Shown here one piece after another: positions 35,932 through 45,400 of a stretch of DNA of 64,000 nucleotides (within the stretch, counting starts at the first letter, position 1; each line of letters starts with the position of its first letter). The stretch comes from Gemmatimonadaceae bacterium (GTDB lineage Bacteria; Gemmatimonadota; Gemmatimonadetes; Gemmatimonadales; Gemmatimonadaceae), in contig JALHNZ010000004.1 in NCBI GenBank assembly GCA_022843265.1, positions 38,751 through 102,750 of the forward strand, read 5' to 3'. Position numbers and translations under genes: made by a program. The notes under the pieces were generated by a model. That model was not told the origin of the DNA. It ran no database searches and saw only the letters and a program-made list of their open reading frames with translations.

Positions 35932-36528
35932 ATGGATTCGTTACACACGCTCGACGATCGGTTTTTCGAGATTGCGATCGACCTGCTCTGCAAACTCGAT
36001 TTCAACGGACATTTCGCGCGTCTCAGCCCATCGTGGGAAACCACGCTCGGTTTTACGCGGGCCGAACTCATGTCCAAGCCATTTATCGAGTTTGTGCACC
36101 CCGACGATCGGGAGCGTACCCTGGAGCAAAATCGGCGGGTGCGGTCAGGCGAGCGAGCGCTGGCCTTTGAGAACCGTTACGTCTGCAAGGACGGGTCGTT
36201 TCGCTGGTTGCACTGGAACGCGGCGCCCGCTGGCGATGAACGCGTGATTTATTCCGTGGCGCGCGACGTCACCGCGCGCAAGCAGGCTGAAGATGAACGC
36301 GAGCGGCTGGTGCTCCAACTACAGGCTGCATTGCGCGAGGTGCGCGAGTTGCGATCCATCATCCCGATCTGTTCGTACTGCAAGAGCATTCGCGATGACG
36401 CGGACTACTGGCGAAGCGTCGAGAGTTATTTCGCGGAGCACTCCAAGGCGCGCTTCAGTCACGGCATCTGCCCCACGTGCATGGAGAGCGAGGTGGAACC
36501 GCAACTCCCCCCCCGCAAACCGGCCTGA
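35932..36528 (+). CDS. PAS-domain protein with a C-terminal Cys-rich module
   Basis: 198 residues. A PAS domain (about 8-125: [68 protein letters not shown]) runs into a short coiled coil. The C-terminus (about 140-190) is [25 protein letters not shown]...[12 protein letters not shown], a module with two CxxC pairs often found at the end of PAS/response-regulator proteins and probably metal-binding. There is no kinase, GGDEF or DNA-binding output, so it must signal through a partner. It diverges from the dehydrogenase operon. Confidence 0.8.
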   Translation: MDSLHTLDDRFFEIAIDLLCKLDFNGHFARLSPSWETTLGFTRAELMSKPFIEFVHPDDRERTLEQNRRVRSGERALAFENRYVCKDGSFRWLHWNAAPAGDERVIYSVARDVTARKQAEDERERLVLQLQAALREVRELRSIIPICSYCKSIRDDADYWRSVESYFAEHSKARFSHGICPTCMESEVEPQLPPRKPA

Positions 36529-36545
36529 ACGCTGCCTGTGTGTCG

Positions 36546-36884
36546 TCAGGCGCCGTTCATGGATTTGATCACTGTGCTGCTACCGTTGGTTTTCACGGAT
36601 TCAATGCCGTTATCGCGGCTCGCCGCGGCCTGATACATCTGACTTGTGCCAATAATCTGATGGTTCCCGGCTTTCAGATTGAAATAGGTACGCCCGTCGG
36701 ACGCATCCTTGCGATCGTAGCGCTCGTCCAGCGGACTATTCGTCTGCACCGAAGCAATGCCGTTTTCAGCAGCGGCCTTGGACTCGTACTGCTCGCTGCG
36801 CAGAATCGTTTCTGCGTTGCCCGCTTTGAGCACGAAGTTGTGCTGCCCTTTGTCGGTCTTGCTGAGTTCGTACCATCCTGCCAT
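36546..36884 (-). CDS. YegP-family DUF1508 protein
   Basis: 112 residues made of two DUF1508 repeats: WYELSKTDKGQHNFVLKAGNAETILRSEQYESKAAAENGIASVQTN and DGRTYFNLKAGNHQIIGTSQMYQAAASRDNGIESVKTN. Each has the F.LKAGN...I..S..Y....A...GI.SV..N pattern. The family is small, cytosolic and widespread, with no settled function. The ATG at 36884 follows AGGAGAC. Confidence 0.9.
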   Translation of the reverse strand: MAGWYELSKTDKGQHNFVLKAGNAETILRSEQYESKAAAENGIASVQTNSPLDERYDRKDASDGRTYFNLKAGNHQIIGTSQMYQAAASRDNGIESVKTNGSSTVIKSMNGA

Positions 36885-36919
36885 GTCGTCTCCTGCGTTC
36901 ACGTGAAAGAAAGCACTGG

Positions 36920-37555
36920 TCACTGGGGTGGCGACCGTTCGAACGCCGTCACCCAGCTGGTGCCACGGAAAAGCGTTCCCATCATTGCGCCGTATATGCC
37001 GCCAAACACGCCGTAGGAAACCGGCGCAATAATGAACGCGCCACCGCCATACCCTTCGTTGGGTTCGCTCAAAGCAACCGCTACGCCGAACAACGCGCCC
37101 AACACGCTGCCGCGCACTGTTCCGTCGCCAGCACCAGCCATGGCCGATCGGCGTGCAACCTGAAGACAAACCACATCGCGCATCGCGATCGTTGCCGTAT
37201 CGGCGTCGGCGCGCACAACTCGCACCGCCGAGCTGTCAAGAGAAACAAACGCACCTTGCACGAATCGCACGGGCTCGCCCTGCGCCTTCGTACTCACCCG
37301 CACTCTCACGCCTGCTGCAGGCAGCGGAGTGCTTTTTCGTTGTGCCGTGAATATAAAAGGCGCCGCCGGCCATATCACAACCGCGGACACAATACGCCGA
37401 GCTCGTTCCCAACCCGTGCGCGGACAATCTGCGCGCAACATCGAGGCACTGAGCGCGACCAATGCAACGGCCCGTAGCGACAAACCGAGGCAAGCACGAG
37501 GCAGCGCGGGCGTGAACAACGCGCTTCGCCACTGAGACCGCGTTTCGGCGCACAT
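36920..37555 (-). CDS. Uncharacterised protein with glycine-rich C-terminus
   Basis: 211 residues. A positive N-terminus precedes a hydrophobic signal/anchor (about 24-43); a second hydrophobic stretch is at about 56-70. The middle (FVSLDSSAVRVVRADADTATIAMRDVVCLQV) looks like a small beta domain. The C-terminus (GSVLGALFGVAVAL, GVFGGIYGAMMGTLF) is a glycine-zipper-like hairpin typical of membrane-associated lipoproteins. The ATG at 37555 follows GAGGAG. Function unknown. Confidence 0.6.
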   Translation of the reverse strand: MCAETRSQWRSALFTPALPRACLGLSLRAVALVALSASMLRADCPRTGWERARRIVSAVVIWPAAPFIFTAQRKSTPLPAAGVRVRVSTKAQGEPVRFVQGAFVSLDSSAVRVVRADADTATIAMRDVVCLQVARRSAMAGAGDGTVRGSVLGALFGVAVALSEPNEGYGGGAFIIAPVSYGVFGGIYGAMMGTLFRGTSWVTAFERSPPQ

Positions 37556-37608
37556 GATCCGCTCCTCGTAGATGGTCCCGAATCGTCACACATCGCTAAT
37601 ATTCAGTC

Positions 37609-37914
37609 GTGATCTCGTTCTCGATAGTCCTCGCGTCGCTCGTTCAATCCGCACCGGTGCGCCCGTACTCCGGCGCGGGCCCCGCCAAGGCGATCGTCAT
37701 GCTGAGCCTGGTGGCCGTGCTGTACTTTGTGCCGACGGTGTTCGCGTTTTTGCGCGACCGCCGCCGCAAGTGGCGCATCGCGGCCATCAACCTGTTTCTC
37801 GGTTGGACATTCATTGGCTGGATTGTGTCCATGCTGATGAACTACGCGTACGAAGCGCCGCCAGACGGCGCGCCCGAAGACACCGATCGCCTGCCCGGGA
37901 CACCGCGCGAGTAG
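37609..37914 (+). CDS. Superinfection-immunity (Imm)-like membrane protein
   Basis: 101 residues with two transmembrane helices (about 29-47 and 61-79) and an acidic tail. VLYFVPTVFAFLRDRRRKWRIAAINLFLGWTFIGWIVSMLM is the characteristic Imm signature (P-T...R.....W.....N..LGWT.IGW) of the phage T4 superinfection immunity protein family. Many bacteria carry chromosomal copies of unknown role. The start is a GTG 6 nt after a TAATAT hexamer (37597-37602), so it is probably leaderless. Confidence 0.8.
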   Translation: MISFSIVLASLVQSAPVRPYSGAGPAKAIVMLSLVAVLYFVPTVFAFLRDRRRKWRIAAINLFLGWTFIGWIVSMLMNYAYEAPPDGAPEDTDRLPGTPRE

Positions 37915-37964
37915 CGCGCGCACGTATATGGCCGACCCGCATCGCGCGCCCTAGCTTCTCTGTC

Positions 37965-39605
37965 ATGGCCATTCATCCAACTGCCGGCACGCGCCCCTCG
38001 CCGCACGAACTCATCGATCTTTCGGCGCTGAACGCCGCCTACTTCGCACAGCGTCCCGATCCGGCGAATGCGCGCGAACGCGTTGCCTTCGGCACATCAG
38101 GACACCGTGGCTCGGCCCTGCTCACGTCATTTAACGAGGCCCACATTCTCGCCATCACGCAGGCGATCTGTGAGTATCGCATGGCGCAGGGCATTCACGG
38201 GCCATTGTTCCTCGGCGCCGACACGCACGCGCTTTCAGCACCAGCACACGAGACCGCACTCGAAGTCCTCGCAGCGAACAACGTGCGTGTCATGATGGCA
38301 CCACCAGGTGATTACGTGCCAACGCCGGCTGTCTCGCACGCCATCCTTTCGTGGAACCGCGAACGCACGCATGATCTGGCCGACGGCATTGTGATCACAC
38401 CGTCGCACAATCCTCCGGCAGACGGTGGATTCAAATACAATCCGCCGCATGGCGGACCGGCCGACAGTGACGCCACGCGCACTATCGAAACACGAGCCAA
38501 CGCACTGCTCTCGGACAGTTTGCGCGGCGTCAAGAGAGTTTCGATTGCCGCAGCACGCTCGGCAGAGACCACGCGCGTACACGACTACCGCCGTGCATAC
38601 GTTGACGATCTTGTGTCAGTGCTGGATCTGGATGTCATTCGCGACGCGCCAATCACGATTGCCGCGCACCCGCTGGGTGGCGCTGGTGTGTACTACTGGC
38701 AGGACATCGCCGAGCGCTACCGGCTGCCACTCACCGTGCTCGATACCCGGGTGGACGCCACCTTTGGCTTCATGACGCGCGACTGGGACGGCAAAATCCG
38801 CATGGACCCGTCGTCACCGTATGCCATGGCCGGCGTGCTCGAACACCGCGTCGATTTTGACATTACGGTTGCGGCTGACACGGATCATGATCGCCATGGC
38901 ATCGTGGCGCGCAGTAACGGACTGCTGGCGCCCAACCACTATCTCGCAGTGTGCATTGATTATCTACTGGCGCACCGGCCGCAGTGGGGCGCACAGACGG
39001 CGATCGGAAAAACAGTGGTGAGCAGCAGTCTGATCGACCGCGTCTGCGCGGCGCACACACGCGCCGTGTACGAGGTGCCCGTTGGTTTCAAGTGGTTCGT
39101 GGATGGACTCGTGAATGGCACACTCGGTTTTGTTGGCGAGGAAAGCGCCGGCGCAACCTTTCTGCGTCATGACGGCACCGTATGGACGACCGATAAAGAC
39201 GGTATGATCGCCTGTTTGCTCGCCGCCGAAATCACCGCGCGGACCGGCCGAGATCCCGGTGAACGCTACGCGGCTCTCGCGGCACAGCTTGGTGAACCCG
39301 TGTATGCCCGTATTGATGCGGCGGCCAACAGTGCGCAGAAACGAGCGCTCGGCACACTCACCGCCAACGACATTGTCGCCACACAGCTCGCGGGCGATCC
39401 CATCACATCAATCCTCACGCACGCCCCCGGCAACAACGCCGCCATTGGCGGTGTGAAGGTCAACACGGCACACGGCTGGTTCGCCGCGCGCCCGTCCGGC
39501 ACCGAAGACGTGTACAAGATCTACGCCGAAAGCTTCCGCAGCGCGGAACATCTCACACGAATCCAGCAAGAAGCGCAGTCGCTTGTGGACAGCGTGATCT
39601 CATAG
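37965..39605 (+). CDS. pgm: Phosphoglucomutase (alpha-D-glucose phosphate-specific)
   Basis: Interconverts glucose 1- and 6-phosphate with a phosphoserine and Mg. The 546-residue protein has VAFGTSGHRGS, the catalytic serine loop IVITPSHNPPADGGFKYNPPHGGPAD, the Mg-binding ADTDHDRHG, the sugar-binding VGEESAGATFLR, and the phosphate-binding ARPSGTEDVYKIYAESF. The order and length fit Pgm of the E. coli type. The frame is open upstream, but the ATG at 37965 gives the family start; a TAGCTT hexamer lies 7 nt before it. Confidence 0.95.
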   Translation: MAIHPTAGTRPSPHELIDLSALNAAYFAQRPDPANARERVAFGTSGHRGSALLTSFNEAHILAITQAICEYRMAQGIHGPLFLGADTHALSAPAHETALEVLAANNVRVMMAPPGDYVPTPAVSHAILSWNRERTHDLADGIVITPSHNPPADGGFKYNPPHGGPADSDATRTIETRANALLSDSLRGVKRVSIAAARSAETTRVHDYRRAYVDDLVSVLDLDVIRDAPITIAAHPLGGAGVYYWQDIAERYRLPLTVLDTRVDATFGFMTRDWDGKIRMDPSSPYAMAGVLEHRVDFDITVAADTDHDRHGIVARSNGLLAPNHYLAVCIDYLLAHRPQWGAQTAIGKTVVSSSLIDRVCAAHTRAVYEVPVGFKWFVDGLVNGTLGFVGEESAGATFLRHDGTVWTTDKDGMIACLLAAEITARTGRDPGERYAALAAQLGEPVYARIDAAANSAQKRALGTLTANDIVATQLAGDPITSILTHAPGNNAAIGGVKVNTAHGWFAARPSGTEDVYKIYAESFRSAEHLTRIQQEAQSLVDSVIS

Positions 39606-39619
39606 CGACTTAGCCCCTA

Positions 39620-40378
39620 TCATCGGTCGCGATAGAGCGTTTGTGAATCGGCCGTTGAGAGTTGAATACAGTGTTCGGCGATGCGGCGCACTGCCTGGGC
39701 AATAAAGCGCTCGCCTTTCTCTGCGGTGGCGGCACGTGGATCCCCGACGCCGGTGTCGGCGCTCACTTGCGACCAGCGCCGCGGCATCCAGGCCCAGCCC
39801 TCGCGCACGCCGTCAAAAACGCTCTCGCGCGTGGCGCCATCGCCCCATGTACCGATAGGCGCAACGAGCTCCGGCGCAACATGCAACATGGCGGCGGTTT
39901 CCAACTCGCCCGCATGATCGCCAGCGTTGTCAAAAATTCCGTGATCTCCCGCTTGCCACCAATTCACAATTGAGAGCAGCATGGGCGCCGAGGGATGCAG
40001 CTCCCGCACCAATGCGCGCAGCTCGTTGCCGCCGTGCGCATTCAATAGCACCAGCGCACGCACCTTGTGATGCGCCAGACTGTGCACGATATCGCGCAAC
40101 ACCAGCAGCTGCGCGCTCGGCATGACACTCAACGTCATGGGAACGTCGAGTTGCGTGGTGTTGACGCCAAATGGCATGGCCGGCAACGCCAACACATTCA
40201 CATGGCGCGCTGCGCAGGCGGTCGCAACGCGCGCCGCAACTTCTCGGCCGAGCATGGTGTCCGTGCCGTACGGCAAATGGGTATTGTGCGCTTCCGTTGC
40301 GCCCCACGGCATGAGCGCCACCGGCCAGATGTCATCACGCAGTTCCGGCCAGCGCATTCGCTCTAACTCCCGAGTCAT
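39620..40378 (-). CDS. Creatininase-family amidohydrolase
   Basis: 252 residues. The metal-site motifs of the family are present: WGATEAHNTHLPYGTD, LLNAHGGNELRALV and DNAGDHAGELETAAML. Members open creatinine or hydrolyse formamides such as FAPy in cofactor synthesis; the substrate here is unknown. The ATG at 40378 has GGAG 8 nt upstream, inside the gap behind the amidohydrolase gene, so it is last in a kinase-amidohydrolase-creatininase operon. Confidence 0.88.
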   Translation of the reverse strand: MTRELERMRWPELRDDIWPVALMPWGATEAHNTHLPYGTDTMLGREVAARVATACAARHVNVLALPAMPFGVNTTQLDVPMTLSVMPSAQLLVLRDIVHSLAHHKVRALVLLNAHGGNELRALVRELHPSAPMLLSIVNWWQAGDHGIFDNAGDHAGELETAAMLHVAPELVAPIGTWGDGATRESVFDGVREGWAWMPRRWSQVSADTGVGDPRAATAEKGERFIAQAVRRIAEHCIQLSTADSQTLYRDR

Positions 40379-40406
40379 CGCAGGCACTCCATGGCGCGCG
40401 TCGAGG

Positions 40407-42155
40407 TCACTGGCGAGTTGCTACGGGTACGGCCGGCGCCGCCGACCGCGCAAGCCGGGCCGTGTCGGCCCATCCGGTCCAGCCGGGTCCACGCACGACC
40501 TGGCCCGGCTTCGCACCCGTGTGCACACCATCGCGCACCACCGCCACGCCATTTACAAACACGTGTTGCATCCCCACCGCCAGTTGATGTGGCTGTTCGA
40601 ACGTGGCGAGATCACGCACCGAATCTGCGTTAAACACGGCAATATCTGCGTGATATCCGGCCGCCAGCTTTCCGCGTCGACGCAACCCGAGATGCTCGGC
40701 CGGCATTGCACTCAGGCGGCGCACCGCATCTTGGAGCGTGATCAACTTTTCGTCGCGCACATACGTGCCAAGCACGCGCGCGAAGTTGCCGTAAGCTCTC
40801 GGATGCGGATTGGACTTGAGGAAGGGTCCTTCGGGTGCCAGCGCACCGCCATCACTGCCGAAACTCATGTACGGCAGCTGCACCTGTTTGCGCACATTGT
40901 CTTCGTTCATGAGAAAGTACACCGTGCCAACGCGCGACCCATCGCGAATCACCAGCTCCATGGCGGCTTCTTCGGGCGACAGGTTCATCTCCGTTGCAAC
41001 AGCGGCCAGCGTCTTTCCAGTGTGTCGCTTCAGTGAGTCCGCTTTGAAGCCGACCAGGATGGCGCGCTCGGGGGATCCGGCGAGCAGCAGCAGATTCTCC
41101 CACGCATTGGTTGATGTGCGCATTTCCTGCATCACTTTGCGGCGCACGGCGGGATCACGCATTCGTGCGGCCCAGGCCTCATAGCCACCTTCCTGCACCC
41201 ACGGGGGCATGGCGGCATCCAGACCGGTCGCACCGGCGGTGTAGGTGTACATATCGGTGGTAATTCGAATGCCTTCGGCGCGGGCCGCTTCAATGCGGGC
41301 AATTACCGCATCAAGCTTGCTCCAGTTCTCAGCCCCGGCCTGTTTGAGATGATAGATCTCCGCCGGTGCACCAGACTCACGCGCAATGCGAATCAGTTCG
41401 TCTACCGCTTCGAGCAGTTGATTCGCTTCGCTGCGCAGGTGACTGATGTACATGCCATTGTATTCAGCGGCGGCTTTCATCAGTGCGATCAGCTCTTCCG
41501 TTTTGGCGTAGAACGCCGGCGCGTAGATAAGCGACGAGCCTACGCCCAGCGCGCCCTCGCGCATGGCGGACCGCACCAGCTCCTGCATGCGCACCAGCTC
41601 CTCTGCAGTGGGCGCACGATTGTCGTAGCCAAGTTCGTGCACGCGTACCGTGGTGGCGCCAATGAAAGACGCCACGTTCACGCTCACGCCCTTTCGCACC
41701 ATGTGTTCGAGATACTGCGCGAGTGTGGTCCACTGCACATCGAAACGCAGATCACCCTGTTCCGCGATCATCTCCTTGCGCATCGTGTCGTTGATGGGGC
41801 CCATGGACGATCCCTCGCCGAACACTTCAAGCGTCACGCCCTGCATTACGTCACTCAACCCGCGCCCATCATACAGCAGGCTTTCCGTACCCCAGGACAA
41901 CATGTTCACGAAGCCCGGTGCAACGGCCAGGCCCGTCACGTTGACTTCAGTCGTGCCGCGGCGATTACCGATATCACCCACGGCAACGATGGAATCGCCT
42001 ACAATCGCGACATCTCCAACGACCGGCGCATTGCCACTGCCGTCATAGATGGTGCCACCGCGCAGCACCAGATCCACTGGCTCGTCACGCGCACAGGACG
42101 TTAGTGCGGCGACTGCGCCAGCAATCACAACGATTCGAGCCAGACTTTTTTGCAT
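40407..42155 (-). CDS. Lipoprotein amidohydrolase (N-acyl-D-amino-acid deacylase-like)
   Basis: 582 residues. A lipoprotein signal has lipobox LTSC (Cys21). The body starts VDLVLRGGTIYDGSGNAPVVGDVAIVGDSIVAVG and ends with LRRRGKLAAGYHADIAVFNADSV and QHVFVNGVAVVRDG, the fold of D-aminoacylase-type amidohydrolases. Where the family usually has a GFxDxHxH metal motif it reads PGFVNMLSWGTE (about 80-91), so the first histidine pair is missing; YISHLRSEAN, EIYHLKQAG and SDGG are kept. The subclass may use a single metal. Periplasmic peptide or D-amino-acid hydrolysis is inferred. Confidence 0.85.
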   Translation of the reverse strand: MQKSLARIVVIAGAVAALTSCARDEPVDLVLRGGTIYDGSGNAPVVGDVAIVGDSIVAVGDIGNRRGTTEVNVTGLAVAPGFVNMLSWGTESLLYDGRGLSDVMQGVTLEVFGEGSSMGPINDTMRKEMIAEQGDLRFDVQWTTLAQYLEHMVRKGVSVNVASFIGATTVRVHELGYDNRAPTAEELVRMQELVRSAMREGALGVGSSLIYAPAFYAKTEELIALMKAAAEYNGMYISHLRSEANQLLEAVDELIRIARESGAPAEIYHLKQAGAENWSKLDAVIARIEAARAEGIRITTDMYTYTAGATGLDAAMPPWVQEGGYEAWAARMRDPAVRRKVMQEMRTSTNAWENLLLLAGSPERAILVGFKADSLKRHTGKTLAAVATEMNLSPEEAAMELVIRDGSRVGTVYFLMNEDNVRKQVQLPYMSFGSDGGALAPEGPFLKSNPHPRAYGNFARVLGTYVRDEKLITLQDAVRRLSAMPAEHLGLRRRGKLAAGYHADIAVFNADSVRDLATFEQPHQLAVGMQHVFVNGVAVVRDGVHTGAKPGQVVRGPGWTGWADTARLARSAAPAVPVATRQ

Positions 42156-42219
42156 GCGACCAGGGGCTACGGGGAGTGTGCGAGTTCCGCACCACACGCA
42201 GTGAACGACTGCAGCGCGG

Positions 42220-45177
42220 TTACGGCAAAGACGTACCACGTTCAATCGCGAGTCGCTGCCGACGTGCAGCCGCGGCGCCGACCTGATCACCCAACTGCGT
42301 GGCCAGTCGCTCTTCCGACTGCAGCGCACTGCGAAGATAGACCGTTCCGGCGCCGTGCAGCGGTCGACGCCGCACTGCGGCCAGCGCGCTTGCCGGTTCC
42401 AGTGCGCGTTCGTGCAAACGCGCGGCGAGCAGGTTTCCCATCATGAAAGTGCGAAAGAGTCGACTGCGCGACGTTTCCATGGGTCGGGGTCCAGTCTGCA
42501 GCACGCTATCGAGCTGCGCCAGCTGCATCGGATCGATGATCGCCTCCAGCGCCAACGCGCACCACGAGTTTTGCGCGGCGGTTTCCACGCCATCCTCCTC
42601 CGACGTGCCTGCACGCAATAGTGCGATCGCGCGGCGCACTCCAGCGTTCACGGCTGCATCGCTCGCTGCGTTCGCGTGCTGCAAACGCCATTGCCATACC
42701 GTGCACATATCAGCGTACTGTTCGGCGCGTTCTTCTCCGTCCTTCGCCAACGACGCATCGGAGAACGCCATCAGCGCGTTTGCCGATCGCACGCCGGCCG
42801 CGGAATCGCCACGACCGTACAACGCATCTTCTACCTGCAGCCGTTGCCAGGCGCGCGAGCCATTGCGAAGACGACGCATGGAATCGGTGAGCGCCAATGC
42901 ACCCGCCGCATCTCCGCGATTGAGTAGCAGATCGTGCACGCGAAGCAACGCAAACCAGCGCAGTTCCGGAGCCCGATGCGCTGCCAGCCAACCAGCGGCG
43001 GCGGAATCCGCGTCGCTTCCCGAGACCCCATCAAGTTGCGCTGCGACCACAATTCGGCGCAGGGATTCCGGACTCATCCGTTGCATTCGCGCCCGAAGCG
43101 TGCGCAGTGAGGCGGAGTCGCCAAGCGCGCTCGCCATGCGCCAGCGGAGAAAATCGAGCGTTTCGGCGGAGAGGTTCGTGGCGGTGTACAGCGCACTCAT
43201 GCGCTCGAGCTGTTCACGATTGCCGTTGCGTGCCGCTATCTCTACCATGTGAAACAGCGCGGGAGCAAAAGCCGAATCCAGCGCGAGTGAGCGATTGAAT
43301 GCGGTGGCCGCACGTTCCTGTGCATCACGCATGCCCATCATGGCACCGGCGTGATACAACTGGTCGCCGTATTCGTACCACGCCTCGGGGAGATCCGGCG
43401 CTACACCAACCGCTCGCTCCCACGCCGACAGCACTTCAAGTTCAGATGAGTATCCGGGATAACGCGGACCGACGAGGCCAGCCAGCAACGCACGGTCCCG
43501 CGCGGGTAATCGCGTCTGCAGCTCCCACGCGCGGTGGCCGGCGTACGCAATATCAGGACTGCCGATCCATCCGGCGGCGAGACGGAGTCCAAGCGCCGCG
43601 AGCGCAAAACTGCTGTCGGCGGCCAACGCACTTTTGAAATGCTCCACAGATTCCTGGTAGCGTGCTTCGCGGTAGGATGCACGCCCCGCAAGGTACGCGC
43701 GCAGCGCGACAAACGACGTGCTTGTCACCGCTTCGAGCCGCTGCACACCTTCGCCAGCGCCCAACGCGAGGAGCTGCGCCGCGAGCTGATCCACCAGATG
43801 CGGCAGCGAATCGGCTGGACCCACCACCGAGACTCGCGACGATGTGAGCACGCCATCGGTGGACTCGAGTGATGCACTCAGCACAAGTCGCGATGGCGTG
43901 CCGACCACGCTGCCAAGGAGCAAACGACCAGCGCCAAGACCACGCGCCATGTCGCGCGCCGCCTCGGGTTGCAGATCCTGTGTTTCATCGCCAGCGACGC
44001 GGCGAAATGCGCTCATTACCGCACGCGGATCAATCGACGCGGGAAATCCTTCACCTGACATTTTTGCCGCGAGCAAGTCGAGCATCCCTTCGCGCAAATA
44101 CGAGAGCGACGCGTCCGCGCCGTTCACGCGAAACGGCAATACGACGATGGCCCGCGCATCAAGGGCCGTCGCCTTTTGCGAGCGCCAGACCAAGCCGAGT
44201 ACCCCGACTGTCGCCAGCAAGGCGGCGCCGATCCACAGCCGGCGCACCCGTGTGCTCCTCGTCCCGACTGGCTGCGCGCCAGTACGCCACGCGGTAAGTC
44301 GGGAAGACGTAGAGGTGGTGTATTCGCCCGATGCCACTTCGAACGGAGCGAGGGCGGCCGCAAACTCGCCGGCAGACTGGAAACGATTGGCCGGATTCTT
44401 CTCCAGTGCGTGGTGCACGACATCATCGAGCGCTTCGGGAATACCCTGACGCAGCGCTGCCAGTGATCGGACCGGACTGCTCGCGTGCGCTGACAACACT
44501 TCGACGAACGACCGACCAGGAAACACGGGCTCGCCAACCAACAGTTCGAAGAGCAGACAGGCCAGACTGTACACATCGGAGCGGCCGTCGAGCTCAGTCA
44601 GGCCGCCGGCCTGCTCGGGACTCATGTACTGCACCGTGCCCACCGTGAGTCCGACCTGCGTAATGCGCGTATCAAGTGACGAGGCGGACGACACCGCGCG
44701 TGCAATGCCAAAGTCTGCGACGAGCGCGTCGTTTCCTGCGAGCAGAATGTTTTCGGGTTTGATGTCGCGGTGTACGACACCGCGTGAGTGCGCGTAGTGC
44801 AATGCCTCCGCCACCTGGCGCGCCAGCCGCACCGCTTCGCCCACCGGCAAGCGCGTTTCTCGCACGAGCCGATGCCGCAGTGTTTCACCTTCCACGAACG
44901 GCATCACATAATAGAGCGAGCCACCCACCTCGCCCGAATCATGCAGTGGGAGAATGTGCGGATGCGTGAGCGCCGCAACAATGCGGATCTCGCGCAGAAA
45001 ACGCTCCCGCTCCGGCCCCTGCGTAATGCCGCCGTGCAATACCTTCACGGCGACCGGCCGACCGTGCCGATGATCGGTGGCCAGAAACACCGTGGCCATG
45101 CCGCCTCGTCCAATCTCCCGCACCACCGAGTACCGATCCCCGAGGATCGTTTGCAGATCGGGCTCGACGTGGGTCAT
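42220..45177 (-). CDS. Transmembrane Ser/Thr protein kinase with TolB-like and TPR-like regions
   Basis: 985 residues. The N-terminal PknB-type kinase (about 16-290) has IGRGGMATV, VAVKVL (Lys45), HRDIKPENILL (Asp138), DFGIA (Asp155) and YMSPEQ, so it should be active. A transmembrane helix is near 313-332. Beyond it, AIVVLPFRVNGADASLSYLREGMLDLLAAKM is a TolB-like/FlgO-type domain (about 340-470), followed by Ala-rich helical repeats of TPR type to the end. The C-terminal half is probably periplasmic and may sense or scaffold. It is first in an operon with the amidohydrolase. Confidence 0.9.
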   Translation of the reverse strand: MTHVEPDLQTILGDRYSVVREIGRGGMATVFLATDHRHGRPVAVKVLHGGITQGPERERFLREIRIVAALTHPHILPLHDSGEVGGSLYYVMPFVEGETLRHRLVRETRLPVGEAVRLARQVAEALHYAHSRGVVHRDIKPENILLAGNDALVADFGIARAVSSASSLDTRITQVGLTVGTVQYMSPEQAGGLTELDGRSDVYSLACLLFELLVGEPVFPGRSFVEVLSAHASSPVRSLAALRQGIPEALDDVVHHALEKNPANRFQSAGEFAAALAPFEVASGEYTTSTSSRLTAWRTGAQPVGTRSTRVRRLWIGAALLATVGVLGLVWRSQKATALDARAIVVLPFRVNGADASLSYLREGMLDLLAAKMSGEGFPASIDPRAVMSAFRRVAGDETQDLQPEAARDMARGLGAGRLLLGSVVGTPSRLVLSASLESTDGVLTSSRVSVVGPADSLPHLVDQLAAQLLALGAGEGVQRLEAVTSTSFVALRAYLAGRASYREARYQESVEHFKSALAADSSFALAALGLRLAAGWIGSPDIAYAGHRAWELQTRLPARDRALLAGLVGPRYPGYSSELEVLSAWERAVGVAPDLPEAWYEYGDQLYHAGAMMGMRDAQERAATAFNRSLALDSAFAPALFHMVEIAARNGNREQLERMSALYTATNLSAETLDFLRWRMASALGDSASLRTLRARMQRMSPESLRRIVVAAQLDGVSGSDADSAAAGWLAAHRAPELRWFALLRVHDLLLNRGDAAGALALTDSMRRLRNGSRAWQRLQVEDALYGRGDSAAGVRSANALMAFSDASLAKDGEERAEQYADMCTVWQWRLQHANAASDAAVNAGVRRAIALLRAGTSEEDGVETAAQNSWCALALEAIIDPMQLAQLDSVLQTGPRPMETSRSRLFRTFMMGNLLAARLHERALEPASALAAVRRRPLHGAGTVYLRSALQSEERLATQLGDQVGAAAARRQRLAIERGTSLP

Positions 45178-45315
45178 GAACCAGCGCGCTCGGACAGGGG
45201 AAGAAGGGCACCAGACTGCTTCAACTTGGCGCTCCGCCGAAGGACTGGCCAGAGTGATGAGCTCGCCGCCGCGCCAGAATTTGCTATTCTGACCAGGAGT
45301 GGTTATCTATACCTC

Positions 45316-45400
45316 AGCGATACACGTGTTTTGAATACGTGGACAAGTTCCGAATGACACGGGCCTGCCAAAGCGAGCGGGCCCTTTTTTATTGTATCGC
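45316..45400 (+). ncRNA. Candidate small RNA ending in a terminator
   Basis: Between the kinase and csp genes, a TTGCTA (45281-45286), 17-nt spacer and TATCTA (45304-45309) form a possible promoter. About 80 nt follow with no convincing ORF, a small CACGT...ACGTG hairpin (about 45324-45342), and then a terminator with six T. A short independent transcript is the simplest reading; it could instead be a read-through barrier for csp. The rest of 45178-45315 holds no gene. Confidence 0.35.
45361..45394 (+). terminator. Intrinsic terminator upstream of the cold-shock gene
   Basis: An 8-bp stem, GGGCCTGC with GCGGGCCC (one G-U), has an 8-nt loop and is followed by TTTTTT. No protein gene on the plus strand ends before it, which is why a small RNA is proposed. 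Confidence 0.75.
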
